NCBI GenBank assembly: GCA_035079385.1
Contig: JAVHKY010000046.1
Coordinates: forward strand, 186,001-250,000
Reading direction: 5' to 3'
Origin: Aspidiotus rigidus
Lineage: Eukaryota; Arthropoda; Insecta; Hemiptera; Diaspididae
DNA length: 64,000 nt
In this document: in pieces, positions 34,191 through 45,100 of the stretch
Numbering within the stretch: the first letter of the stretch is position 1
How the letters are laid out: every line of letters begins with the position of its first letter
Program-made: the position numbers and the translations under genes
The notes under the pieces: generated by a model
What the model saw: the letters and a program-made list of their open reading frames with translations, nothing else
Database searches by the model: none
Told to the model about the DNA's origin: nothing

Positions 34191-35345
34191 GCAGCGCACA
34201 ATTCTAGCCTAGGTAAAGTTTTTCTTTTTACAGGAGCCATTTGCATTTTTGATGAGACTGAAGGACAGAATGTACTGTTGGTGGCTTTGACTATATACCT
34301 CTTCTGGACTGAGCTTCGTCCAAATACTGCAATGTTAAACAGACGTGGAAACATATGTATAGCGTAATGTAGGCAGCGCGGGTGAGTGCGCGGAGGATTA
34401 ACAGCTTCTCCTCCCTCCGCAATCAACCGCGGTGTCTGTGTTGAGTCCTCCGCATCTTATTTTCTTATCATATCTTTCCACGGGTAAACGTCGTCTTAGC
34501 TCAGTCCATAAGAGGTATAATAGGCAAAGGTTGGTGGTGAAGTATCGCCAATACAATATACTACTGCGCTGTATGCCTTTGCCAAAGCGTCGGAAAAACC
34601 GTTAAGCTCAATGCGTTGAGGGTTACCGTGACAGAAAAAGTATCGATCTACTTGGATGTCATTCAAAGAACTTAAATGCCGATAAAATTTGTCCCACTCA
34701 AGTTTGGTGGACCAGTATTTCTGAATCCGAATCTAATTTATGAGTCCACAGTGATTGCGTTATTAGTTTGGCTTTGATTGTTACAGGTGATAATAACCCG
34801 ACTGGATCATAAACTGATGACAATACCGACAAGATTTCTCTTTTGAAATTAGTTTTCACGTGTTGTCTGGCTACCCATACTTTGAACGTGTCTTTGTTTG
34901 GTAACCAAATTATTCCTAAAGTTTTGATAGCAAACTCTAATCCAGAATAGTATAGTTTAAAGCTCTTTTCTAATTCTTCTGCAGTTATATTTTTAGTCAA
35001 TTCTTTGCTGTTGGAGCACCATTTGCTAAGATGCAATTCCGCGCTAGCCAACAACTTGACTGAGATTTCATAATTTGCTCTGACTCAGAGTTTGCACCAG
35101 AAAATAAATTATCGATGTAAAAATCTCGACGCAATCCGGTTTGCTAAAGAGAACTCATCAATGCCAGCATCATCAGCCAATTTATTTTAACGACGTGTGG
35201 CCAAATTAGGAGAACGTGCTTCACCAAATACTGTGCGCATCTGTCCATAAAGTTTAAGGAGGCTCTGAGGGATGCGACCACTCCATTGGATAAAATCTTC
35301 TCCCTTGTGTTGGCAATACTTTGTATGTAATTGAGTAAAGAAAAT
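34190..35345 (-). pseudogene. inverted reverse transcriptase / RNase H segment of the BEL relic
   Basis: On the minus strand, from high to low coordinate, a damaged RT portion (NGVVASLRASLNFMD, about 35300) comes first. Next is the long frame 34698-35054 with FAIKTLGIIWLPNKDTFKVW and SSVYDPVGLLSPVTIKAKLI, the RT connector of BEL elements. Then come RIELNGFSDALAKAYSAV near 34570-34630 and PVKRKTLPRLELCAAL near 34190-34230, the RNase H D and E motifs. The order is normal within the segment, so it was flipped as one block. The RT palm is missing. Confidence 0.75.
34365..34480. other. GC-rich insert within the inverted RNase H segment
   Basis: Between the two RNase H blocks there is a GC-richer stretch with GCGGAGGATT and TCCTCCGCAT in inverted orientation. 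It interrupts the protein reading and may be a small insertion. No target duplication was identified. Confidence 0.35.
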
Positions 35346-37313
35346 AAAAGAGCTAGGCCATGATCATGTCTGGGATTACGTCCCATCAGAATTTGACCCC
35401 GCAGATGTCATTTCACATGGAATATATCCTTCCCAATTATTTGACTTTTCTTTGTGGTGGAATGGACCTCAGTGGTTAATTACTAACAGTGATCCCTATA
35501 ATGCCGCAGTCCAATTCAACAAGAATTTGAAGACCTACCTGAAGTACAAAAATCTGTGAGAGAGTATTCGAGTACGTTTATACTTGTGCAGACAGTAGTA
35601 ATTTTCTCAACAAATATTCCAGCTTTACAAAATTAGTTCGCATCACCTCCTGGCTTATTCGTTTTCATTGGAACACAACTTGCTAATCCCATAAATTGCG
35701 AGGATCATTATCTACAGTATTCTGAAATTGAACGTGCTACTTTAGTCCTATGCCGTCTTGCCCAGAGCATTACTTTTGCGAACAAAGTGAAGTTATTAGA
35801 AAGAGGCAGAGAACTACCAAAGACAAGTAGACTACAGTCTATTCAAAATAAGATTTCCAATTATTTCACGGCGCAAAATAGGCGGCCGCGCAACGAACGG
35901 TTAGCGCCAAACGCACGTACCTATCAAGTATATATATTCAAGCACTAGCGCCGCGCTTCACTGGTGTGAGCGAACGTCGTTCCGTTTCCGCTCCCTTGCC
36001 GCGTGCCAACTGTCGTGTGTTGCAGGTAGTAAATTGGAAATCTTATTTGGAATAGACTGTAAGTACTCTATCTCCCTTCTTAGACAAAGATGGTGTAATT
36101 TCTGTAGGAGGAAAAATCCAACATTTGCAGTGGTCTTATGAAGCGCGACATCAGATAATTTTGTCACCTGATTCTTGTTTAACTAAACTGTTGATGAAGT
36201 ATGAACATGAGAGACACTTGCACGCCGGAGCCAAATAATTGATCTCAGTGCTGAGACGCCAATTTTGGATACTACGTCAGATTTAAGATATATTAAAATC
36301 TTATATTAAGAAATGTAAACCATGCGTAATAACTCGAGCTCTACCATTAAATCAAACTATGGGAATTTTACCTTCTTCAAGTGTCACTCCAGGACGCATA
36401 TTTGAAACTACTAGTGTATATTATTCTGGTCCAATTACATTGCGAAACAAAATAAGAACACGTTTCGTCACCACAGACGCTTATATCGTTATCCTTATTT
36501 GATTTGCAACCAAAGCAGTGAACCTAGAATTGGCTTCTAATCTCACGACCGAGTCATGCATGGGGATGCTCAATAGATTTGTTAGTCACAGGGGAGTTCC
36601 AAATCAGGTTTGGTCTGGCAGTGGTAGAACTTTTCTAGGTGCAAAAAATGAATTATATGGGCTGTATCATTTTCTTTGTGAAAATTGTGAAATATTTACA
36701 AGGAAAATCATCAAACAAGGTTGTGACTGGAAATTAATACCTGCTTGGACAACTCACATTGTATTGGTGGTTTTTGGGAGTCTGAGATTAAGTCGATTAA
36801 GTGTAGGTAATTTAAAAAGAATTGTCAGGTAGTGTTGTTCTCACTTACAAACAATACAAGACAGCACTCATTATGATTGAATTCACGACCACTAACTATT
36901 GAATCTCTTGATACCAATGACCCGAGCGCGCTTACCCCAGGACATTTCCTGATTGGCGGGCCAATAACGGCTCTACCAAATCCAAATATTACTCATGTTC
37001 CTGCGAGTAAGATAAAATACTGGGAATCCACAAACAAAAGACCCAGCAGTTCTGGAAACGCTGGAGTTATGAATACTTGAATTCACTACAAGAAAAAACA
37101 AAATGGCGCATGAACAAGCAAAAAATTAATATAGGTGATATAGTGATCACTAAAAACAAAGACTCCCCTCCTACTCATTGGCCGCTTAGAGTTATAACCT
37201 ATTTCCATCTAGGTCGAGATGATATAGTACAAGTAGTAACTCTTTGTACACATATTGCTAGAGGCGTAGAAATTGTCAACAGACTCGTGTCACGCTTACT
37301 TTATCTTCTGTAA
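35346..37313 (+). pseudogene. RNase H end, integrase and DUF5641-like region of the BEL relic
   Basis: The plus strand resumes with SEFDPADVISHGIYPSQLF and LWWNGPQWL (end of RNase H, about 35370-35480), ELPKTSRLQS, then (after a MITE) SPFLDKDGVISVGGKIQ, ERHLHAGAK (HHCC zinc finger) and KKCKPCVITRAL. The integrase core follows (TTDAYIVI, 36518-36832: LASNLTTESCMGML, VSHRGVPNQVWSGSGRTFLG). Then come ALTPGHFLIGGPI and the C-terminal HWPLRVITYFHLGRDDIVQV (37077-37313). The second catalytic D (normally SDNG) reads SGSGR, so the integrase is dead. Stops occur near 36236, 36295 and 36502. Confidence 0.8.
35835..36059. mobile_element. Tc1/mariner-type MITE, 225 bp, TA target
   Basis: The terminal inverted repeats begin CAGTCTATTC-AAATAAGATT and extend about 28 bases with one or two mismatches. 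TA flanks both ends (35833-35834 and 36060-36061). Removing the MITE with one TA rejoins the two halves of the BEL relic text (SRLQ and STLSPFLD). The interior is GC-rich and non-coding. Confidence 0.85.
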
Positions 37314-37520
37314 CTAACTTCCACTCTCAGTTTATTGAGAGCAAACAATAATAAAATCGACTAAAGAATGGACCAAAACTTGGAAAAGACACAATGAACT
37401 TCAAGGCCGACTTGAAGCAATATTCAATTTTAATGTCCTTTTATGATAAATTATGGTTTAGGACTTATCAGTAATGTTGAACTTAGACACACACCAAATT
37501 TTATATGTATATTATATACA
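37314..37520. other. 3' non-coding end of the BEL relic
   Basis: No open frame. It follows the DUF5641-like end and runs up to the GTAC-rich repeat. Neither a 3' LTR nor a purine tract is found here. Confidence 0.5.
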
Positions 37521-37620
37521 AAGTCCAAAATTGTACAATTCGGGGATTGTACAGCTTGTTTTGTACAGGGTGCAAAATGAACACTCTCCTTAATACAATT
37601 CGAACTTCGTACAATAATTT
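37521..37620. repeat. left terminal inverted repeat, outer part
   Basis: It contains GTAC or TGTACA words about every 15-25 bases and is the inverted counterpart of 55335-55424. It ends at AATTT, the target of the copia insertion. Confidence 0.75.
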
Positions 37621-37799
37621 TATTGAGCGAATGCGAATACATAGTATCTCGACTGTAGTCTGTGCGTAAGTGCGCATAATAGAAGCAGCATGGCGATCGT
37701 TGCTTACCAGCTCGTTGGGCTTCCAGACTATAGCTTCGATTGGATTGAGGATGAGAGTGTCGTGTGTAGACACGGGAGCGCTAGTAGCTCCCGATAACA
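37621..37799 (-). repeat. 3' LTR of the defective copia element
   Basis: 179 bases. Its minus-strand start contains the small hairpin GGGAGC-GCTCCC (37774-37792). It is nearly identical to 41593-41771. Confidence 0.9.
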
Positions 37800-37859
37800 C
37801 CTCCTCCCACACGATACACGAATATAACTTTTATCTGAAGTATACACAATTCTTATACT

Positions 37860-38100
37860 TTTGCAGTGACTATTCCTATGAGGGTAGAATCATACTGAGA
37901 CGCTCATTCCCTCTAACCTGAGTAATAGAGTGGTGATGTTTCTTCATGCTGAGACGTTACTTGACCACCAAAAGGAAAGGAAGCATGGTTCTTCTTCATA
38001 CTGAGACGTTACTGAACCATTGAGAGAGAGAAAAAAAGGAAGACTGGGTTTTTCTTCGTACTGAGACGTTACTCAGCCACAGAGAAGAAAAGTGGAGGAT
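37860..38100. repeat. imperfect tandem repeat around CTGAGACGTTACT
   Basis: CTGAGACG-T-A-T recurs four times (about 37895, 37949, 38002 and 38060), with TTCTTC- and AAGGAAG words between, giving a period of roughly 53-58 bases. It lies in the 3' non-coding part of the defective copia element. Confidence 0.7.
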
Positions 38101-38835
38101 AGCGCGCTTAGAAAGAGAATTTTCGATACGAATTCGTTTTGACTTATTGTTTGGTGCGAGTAAATTACCGGTATCGTTTATCGTGTTCGAGATATTCGCC
38201 TGTTGCAAATAGGTAGTACTCTGGAATAAAGGCATCATGTCGCGAAGAAATGATGTTAAGTGTCCATTTAGGAAGCGCGAAGTTTCCACAGACAGAGATG
38301 AATTACGAATTTAGACTTGAATGAATTAAATTCTATTATTTAAAAACAAATAAATATATACCTAGTAATAGTCAAATTCGATTAGATAATAAAACAGATT
38401 GCAGAAGTTGAAACCTCTTTGAAAGGAGATATATCACTTGAATTTATCACATTTGTTTCGTATATATCAACAGAAAGGAGACAAAATGCTTAGAAATAGA
38501 GAAACAAAACAAAATTTTTTTTTTTTTTTTTTTGAATCACATTAGTTGCTTTAGACGATAGAGTGCTTAAGAGCGATATGTAAATAGGTACCTAACGAGA
38601 AAAAGAGTTCCTTTCGATATGATTTTATCGATCAGTAGGTACGAATAACGAACCTTAGAATTAGGAATATATGGGTAGTTAAAAATAATTCAGTCGAATA
38701 TTTGTTGTCAATACTAAAAAAAGATTGACGTGAAGAAGGAGAGATCTTTCGGTTTTCGGAGGACGCAAATACGAATGTCTCGAAAAATCTGTAACATTGA
38801 ATGAAATACAATATTCGAATTTTATTCATTGTCGT
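38101..38835. other. 3' non-coding interior of the defective copia element
   Basis: No coding text recognised. It includes a T20-type run at 38514-38534 on the plus strand. Confidence 0.5.
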
Positions 38836-41492
38836 ATAACAAATGATTTTTCAATTGTTTAAAATTATCTTGTGGTAAGGGCTTGATCAATACGTCGGCT
38901 AGCTGTTGACCAACTAATATCAATTTGACGATTCCGTTTCGGACATATTCATTTACTGTACTACTTTAAAATATATTGTTTCTAGGTGTTTTAATCTGCT
39001 AGCCGACGCATTCCCTTCCCTACACATTGCCGAAATCTAGCTTGATTATCCTCATACTCTATAATTGGTAGGTCGGATATTTTTAATAGATCTTCTTGGA
39101 GACGAACGAGAAAGAGAGAATCGTGTACACGCCTTCGGTTAGAGAGCGTAATTCTGCTTCTGCAGAACTTTCCGCGATAGAAGACTGTAAACGAGATACC
39201 CAGTATATTGTAGATCCATAATATCGTATTAGGTAACCTGACGTCGATGCTCGAGAATTGTCTGTCGCAAAGTCGGCGTCAGCGAATAATTCAATAGGAT
39301 TGCTGGCATCTTTATTTCGTTTGTATATTAGACCTATATTTTTATGGCATGCGAGATAAGAGAGTAAATGAGACAATAATTGAACCGCGTTATGCAAAAG
39401 CCGTCCCAGCGACACTTCATCGTTTTGGGGAAGAGACCTTTAAATGCATTATGACAGTGTACCCATTCGCCAGATTTAAAAAATGTCGCTTGGACGGCTT
39501 TTGCATAACGCGGTTCAATTTATTATCTATCGGTTGCGGATTTATTTGGTGACGAGACAATTAATGCCCTACTGGAAAAGATATATCTAACCGAATAGTA
39601 TTTGCCAAGTACAAAAGTGAGCCTATTAATGTACGATAAGGATACGTTGGATAATTTTCACTGTTGGTGATACGGTGATATCGAAATTCCATCATCGGAG
39701 TGTTTGGGTAGACATTGCGATCATAAGTATATATTCTTTTAAAATGAATACTACATAATCGTTTTGATGAAGTAAGATGGAGTGATCGGTTAATTTCTCG
39801 ATTTGTATGCCAATAAATTTTGACGGGAAACCTAATCTTTTCAACGTGAATTGTGTTTGTAACGTACCTATGAAGAGTTTCATCGATTCCTTTTCGTGAA
39901 TTCGAAAAGATTATAATATCGTCAACGTAAACTAAGCATAGAATTGTAATTTTATCGCTTTCTTTTCTGAATACACAGTGTTCTTTCGGGGAGTTTTGGA
40001 AACCATGGTTCTTTAAAAGCGTAGCTAGATAGTTACCTACCATCGCATAGGAGCTATTGCTAGTCCGTAGAGAGCACGATTTAGCTTACCAACTTGGGTC
40101 TTGTAATCACCTTCAAAACCAAGTGGGATTCGAATATAGTTTTCTCTATCGATAGTATCATTTAAAAACGCAGAGTCGGTATCTATTTGTTCCATAGGCC
40201 AGCCCATCTGAGTAGCAAAGGCAAGGAACCATTTAACAGTCAGCTGACCGGGTGTCGGTGACTGCTTTTCATTCTTATCATATTTTTCGGGGTCAAGGTT
40301 GCCAGCAGCAACTATTCGCCCTTTATGTTTTCCTGAGCTTTTAATCGTAAATAGCCACTTAACGGGAATCGGTTTTATGTTTTTCGGTTTGTCGACAAGA
40401 GTGAATACGTTCAACTTTTTCCAAACATTAATTTCCGCATTTATCGGCTCCCTCCACCTAGGGTCTTTGATCGCTTCGTAATATATAAGAGAGACGATTT
40501 TAGATGAGTAGAGATCCTTATCAAATTTACCATAATTATCGAAATTAATCGTATGAGAATTATGAAGAAAATCTTCGTTTGAATTAGAAAGAATTTTATT
40601 TCCTTCTTGATTAGGCTATCTATAGACATTCGATTTGTTTTCAAGATATCTTTATAATTTATACGTTTAGTTTTTGGATTTGTTTTTGATCTAGTTTGAA
40701 TGCTAGGACGCGGAGTTTCATTTATTTTTCGTTTCTTAGTCTCATTAGATGTTGTAGAATTCGCATCCCCCCCTCCTTTCTTATCGTTACTTTTCAAAAT
40801 TTTACTTTCGGTATTGGGAATGGTAACTACCTCTCCCCCTCCGTTTCGGACATTTGAGTCGATGGGAAGGGGCGGAGAGGAATTCGTTAATGACGTAAGG
40901 ATTTTTGGAGGAAATGAGAAATCGCTTAGGTTCGAATGAGAGGGAAAATCGTGACGATACTGGAGCTTATTAGACATTGGTCTGAAGTTACCTGAGTTTT
41001 AGGGTTGTACGTACGGTACTCTGTCTCGGTGTATCTTATTAAATACTGAATATTACTACGAGGATCTGCTTTTCTACCTCTAGGTACTTTAGAATAGACA
41101 TAGCAGCGAGATCCTATTATTCTCATATTCGATACGATCGGTGGTTTTAAATAAAATTTTTCATACGGTGTAACGTTTCCTATACTAGTATGTGAGGTTC
41201 GATTAAAAATCCAGGTCGCTGTATCTACGAGTTGGCCCCACAGATTCGCAGGGAAGCCAGAGTCATAGAGCAGCGCCCGCCGTCGATCTTCTAAAGTTCT
41301 TATTTGTCTCTCAGAAGTCGCCGAATGTTCGTGTACGTCGGCTTCGGCGTACTGTGGTTTAGCACCGTATTTTTTCAGAAAAGATCTGTACATGTCTGAG
41401 TCAAATTCCCCTCCCCTATCAGACCTGACCTTTTCAAATTGACCAGGTCCGGGAAAACGTGATTGAATTTCTCGGAGCGCCTCATCCATCAT
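38836..41492 (-). pseudogene. copia pol remnant (integrase to RNase H)
   Basis: Read on the minus strand: 41492-40926 has KVRSDRGGEFDSDMYRSFL and SATSERQIRTLED (integrase second D and E), then YEKFYLKPPIV. Next is a serine/lysine-rich linker (40441-40977). The RT comes in two frames (VFTLVDKPKNIKPIPVKWLF, QIDTDSAFLND and RALYGLAIAPMRW; then CLVYVDDIIIFSNS). RNase H is at 39083-39415 (ELFADADFATDNSRASTSGY, SSIAESSAEAELRSL). It ends LADVLIKPLPQDNFKQL near 38840-38900. Gag, protease and the first integrase aspartate are missing. Several frameshifts and one MITE break the rest. Confidence 0.85.
39380..39518. mobile_element. MITE, 139 bp, with TTGAACCGCGTTATGC ends
   Basis: The inverted repeats, about 35 bases long, start TTGAACCGCGTTATGCAAAA and continue GCCGTCC-AGCGACA with one mismatch. 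It interrupts the RNase H text of the copia remnant. The interior is non-coding. The exact target duplication is ambiguous because both sides are TAA/TTA-rich. Confidence 0.8.
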
Positions 41493-41592
41493 TTCGTATG
41501 TTATATCAAATATACTGTACTTTAACCGGGACGAATTTTCAACTTTTCTAAAACTTTAAATCTTTTGTCAAATTATTATTAATTTAAATTAA

Positions 41593-41771
41593 TATTGAGC
41601 GAATGCGAATACATAGTATCTCGACTGTAGTCTGTGCGTAAGTGCGCATAATAGAAGCAGCATGGCGATCGTTGGTTACCAGCTCGTTGGGCTTCCAGAC
41701 TATAGCTTCGATTGGATTGAGGATGAGAGTGTCGTGTGTAGACACGGGAGCGCTAGTAGCTCCCGATAACA
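41593..41771 (-). repeat. 5' LTR of the defective copia element
   Basis: 179 bases, one mismatch to the partner. On the minus strand it is followed by AT-rich sequence and then directly by mid-integrase, which shows the missing 5' half. Confidence 0.9.
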
Positions 41772-41776
41772 AATTT

Positions 41777-41856
41777 TTGCGTACAATCTTTTTGTACCGA
41801 GCCTACGTACATGTACAACTTAGTACAATATATTTGTACCGGGTCCGAAATAAAAT
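41777..41856. repeat. left terminal inverted repeat, inner part
   Basis: Continues the repeat broken by the copia insertion: GTACAATCTTTTTGTACC, then GTACATGTACAACTTAGTAC, and the closing GGGTCCGAAATAAAA, matched (inverted) by 55242-55334. Confidence 0.65.
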
Positions 41857-41922
41857 TTTACATCTGTGAGTATACAAATAGTCTAGATACCTAGTTATTG
41901 AACACAAAGAGAGAGTGAAAGT

Positions 41923-42014
41923 TCACTTATTGAAGCATGACAACGAATTATGGCAACAAGAATTACACAAAACGTTTTGTTTCTTGCATAAGCATCGATT
42001 TGTTTTGCAAGAGC
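41923..42014 (-). pseudogene. C-terminal end of the Ginger/KRBA2-like gene (cysteine-rich tail)
   Basis: On the minus strand this reads KTNRCLCKKQNVLCNSCCHN and ends SLSCFNK-stop (TGA at 41923-41925). A cysteine-rich tail of the form C-KTNRC-CKK---LCNS-CH is, as I know it, the end of insect integrase-derived proteins annotated as KRAB-A-domain-containing protein 2-like or SCAND3-like. It joins in frame to 54589 onward if the hAT insertion and one copy of its 8-bp duplication are ignored. Confidence 0.65.
42007..42014. repeat. hAT target-site duplication GCAAGAGC (left)
   Basis: Identical to 54581-54588. Eight bases is the hAT length. Confidence 0.95.
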
Positions 42015-42075
42015 CAGGCCAGGATTAAGGGGGGGTCCCAGGGACCCGGGCCTCCACAAATAGGGGGCCTCCACA
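42015..42075. repeat. left terminal inverted repeat of the hAT element
   Basis: CAGGCCAGGATTAAGG, then GGGGGTCCCAGGGACC and GGGCCTCCACA. The right end has the same words in inverted order. Confidence 0.85.
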
Positions 42076-42475
42076 TTTTCCTAAAAATTTAAAATATTTG
42101 CTATTTTTTAAGCCTATAATGAGCGGAGGCGACGCTCTGAAAACCTTGATTACAAATGGAAGACTTTATTCTGTTGCATATTTGCATTGCATGTTTGTTG
42201 CTTATCAGTTATGCAGGAAGAAACGTTCCAATGCTAAATATTTCGTATCCTGCAGCCAGTCTCTGCCTGCAGCATATACATTATGGTAAATTGGTAAACG
42301 GTTTGCATTAAGGAAGTACTTGAACAGAGAAGAGACTGTGCAACTGTGCGCAGATGAAAAAATATCACGTTATGTCATGCAGTGTTAATTTCAGCGTTCA
42401 CCGTAACCTCGCGAAAAGTGTATTTTTTCACTACCTATATTTTTGTGTTCTTAAGAGAAGTTGCCATTTGTGATC

Positions 42476-44590
42476 ATGTCAAGTGATGACAGGCATACCA
42501 GGCCTCGGTCATTTGCATCTGGCTAAAGTAAAAGAAAAGCCAATAAGATGAAAGACGAAGAATTTAAAAGTACACTCTCCAAAATCCCTAAACTCGATAA
42601 TTGGTTGGAGTCCAGAAATCAGCCTACCAGTCACATTGAAGTTGTTGATAATGAGGCGTCTGCCGTCTACGTCCACTGAAGTAGAAGTACATGATGCGTC
42701 CCTTTCAGTTGTGAGGAAATCTGATGAATCTACTGACAGCCAGGTTATAGAATCTGACGTTGATGATCGGTCATTTCAATCTGAAATTGTTCTGGAAAAC
42801 GTCACCGAGTCTGCCCTCGACGAAGGAATAAAAATGGATGTGGGCCAATGGGAAGGACCATTTTCAGAGGAAGTGATAGAATATTGGGTTAGGAGAAGTG
42901 TTGACGACTTGACAGATTTGCAGAACGCAAATGAGGAATCACTGAGGAAATATTCAGTGGGTCAATCCCGGTCTGACCGTCCAGGAAACGAAAGAATATG
43001 TTCGATGAACATATTTTCACGAGTTCAGAAGAATAATGAAGTAATTCGGCGAAAATGGCTTTGCTTTTCTCCAACAAAGGGGAAATTATACTGCTACGTC
43101 TGCAAATTGATGCAGCCCACCCCCACAAATCAATTTGCTGGAGAAGGATTTTTCAATTGGAAAAAAGCAAACGAAAAAATTACGGAACATGAAAATGGGC
43201 CTGCTCATGTGAAGTCAATTCTTGCCTTTACCCTTCGGGCAACAAATAAATCACGCATTGATTTAGCGCTTAATGAACAGGTTAGTGTATATGTACAGTG
43301 CATCATTTTCATTCACTTCTTGAAGACTCTCAGTATATTAGTCTTTACTTGTAGGTAGAAGAAGTAGCAGCGAACTGGCGAGAAGTTTTGAGAAGAATTG
43401 TCAGCACAATAAAATTTCTTTCAGAGCGACAAGATGCTGCGTCTAGTTGTTTAAAGGCAGTTCAGTTTTTCTGTTTCATTCAAGGGTTATACGTATTTTT
43501 CACAAGCTCTCCAGCACGCTACGCGGTTCTGGAAAATACATTGTCACAACTGGGATGCAGGCATTCATCGTTGAAAAATGTCAGTGATACACGGTGGTCA
43601 TGTCGAGCGGATGCGACAAAAGCACTCGTTAGTGGTTACAAATTTATAATGAAAGCTTTGCTTGAGATATCCACAAATCCCGAAGAAAAGAGTATTGTAC
43701 GAAATGAAGCCAGTGGTTTTCACCAAAAAATGAGTCGGCTGGAGACAGCGACTTACGCAAAATTTTGGGATGATGTCCTTCAGAGATTCAATGCTGTGAG
43801 CCAACAATTGCAGAGTACGGGCATTAATCTCAATACTGCCGTCAATTTACTCAAGTCTCTACAATTGTTCGTGATTTCTAAACGAGATCAATTCGGTGAA
43901 TATGAAGCAGCGGGTAAAGAATTGTCAGATACACAAGAATATGAAACAGTGCGCGCGAGACAAAGAAATATCCGACTGGAATCGTTGGGTGGCGGTGCGC
44001 CTGAAACAGAAATGACCGCACGAGAAAAATTTCGAACCCAGGCTTTCATCCAAGTGATTGATCAGTTTAGTACCTCTTTGTGTCACAGAATTGATATGTA
44101 CACAGCTGTTTGCGACAAATTTGGTTTCCTTTCGGAACTTGGCACTTGTGAACCAGATACTTTGCGGGAAAGAAGCAGAAATTTATTAAATTCATATCCA
44201 GAAGATTTTGATGAAAGCTTGTTGGATGAGTTGCCTCAATTTGCGGAATTCATTAAGAATTATGAAAAGGAAAATGATGAGTCTGCAGAGATGTTCCAAT
44301 ATAGAATTTTACTAAACTGCAACTTGAAAGATGTTTTTCCGAACGTGGAGATCATGCTCCGTATTTTTTTATCGCTAATGGTCTCTAACTGCAGTGGTGA
44401 ACGTTCTTTTTCTAAGTTGAAATTGCTTAAGAATAGATTGCGCACGAGCATGTCTGAGACCCGACTCGTGAATTTAACACGACTAAGTTTAGAGTGGGAT
44501 ATTGCGCGTCAATTAGATTTCAATGATGTGATAGCTGACTTTGCCTACCAAAAATCGAGAAAGAAAGTATTCAGTCAGAATCTTAGATAA
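42476..44590 (+). pseudogene. hAT transposase, two exons, internally deleted
   Basis: The original start is probably ATG at 42476 (MSSDDRHTRPRSFASG). A TAA follows at 42524, and a frameshift near 42640 joins to the frame from 42636. Exon 1 (to 43280) has a TTF-type zinc finger: WLCFSPTKGKLYCYVCKLMQ with H-x-H in EHENGPAHVKS. A 74-bp intron, GTTAGT...TTGTAG (43281-43354), is in phase. Exon 2 begins VEEVAANWREVLRRIVSTI and then jumps from KFLSERQ to SSCLKAVQFFCFIQGLYVFF. The DUF4371/catalytic region between these (by family comparison, some 250 or more residues) is missing. SDTRWSCRADATKAL and the hAT C-terminal dimerisation block (NCSGERSFSKLKLLKNRLRT) are kept. The last catalytic E is present, but the first aspartate region is gone, so it cannot transpose by itself. 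Confidence 0.85.
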
Positions 44591-45100
44591 AAAAACCGTC
44601 GTTGAAGTTCCTGTTTTCTATACTTTATACATTACAAGCTGTAAAACCCGCGACTTCGTCGCTCATCCAATTTTCTATGACGTCGAGGACAAAGAATCAA
44701 TTTTTATTCCAATAATTACACATTGAACATACAACAACCCAATCACACTTCAAACATACAACTACCCATTTTTCAAGGTTTGAATTTCAAGAATCAACGG
44801 TATTTCTTCTCTTCTAATTTATTTATCTCTTCATCTACATCTGACAACTCCTTCTCGATGTGTTGGTGAACATTCGGATATTTTTTTTTCAAATTTACAA
44901 TGCTGTAATCATTCTTGTTCCCTTCATCCTTGGGTTTTGAAAAATGTTTTAACCTCTCCATTTTTGGTTGTTCAAATTTGTTTACATTTAAGATGCGCAT
45001 ACCTGCACCCGTTTTTGAGAGGCCCCTTTCCCATATTTTCTTTCATCCTAAACGCTTATCCTGTATACCATATCTTGAGAAACTTTCTGAACTCACTATA
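44591..45100. other. hAT 3' non-coding region with a possible retroelement tail
   Basis: It contains GTAAAACCCGCGACTTCGTC, a word that resembles the end of widespread insect repeats, and a minus-strand open frame (44794-45000) rich in K and E without a recognised motif. Confidence 0.4.

Larger units (their letters stand above)
32550..37500 (+). mobile_element. old BEL/Pao relic with an internal inversion
   Basis: A 190-bp LTR at 32550-32739 is followed by a primer-site candidate TTTGGTGCCCTGGG. Gag, protease, integrase and DUF5641-like pieces then follow on the plus strand, but the reverse transcriptase/RNase H part (about 34190-35345) lies on the minus strand. Frames are broken throughout. 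A MITE sits in the RNase H/integrase spacer at 35835-36059. A related LTR preceded by a purine tract is found at 57137-57300 and may be the far end, displaced by later insertions. Confidence 0.8.
37621..41771 (-). mobile_element. defective copia element with near-identical LTRs
   Basis: The 179-bp LTRs (37621-37799 and 41593-41771) differ at one base (GTTGCTTACC versus GTTGGTTACC). AATTT flanks both sides (37616-37620, 41772-41776). On the minus strand a purine tract GGGAGGAGG precedes the 3' LTR (37800-37808). The LTRs start TGTTATCGGG and, if the duplication is AATTT, end CAATA rather than CA. The inside keeps only the second half of pol, with stops, and carries a MITE. It inserted into the GTAC-rich repeat. 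Confidence 0.85.

Noticed and set aside
33147..34367. Host gene with several exons on the plus strand
   Set aside because: The pieces follow the order gag, knuckle and DSGSQ protease of a BEL element and start after an LTR and primer site.
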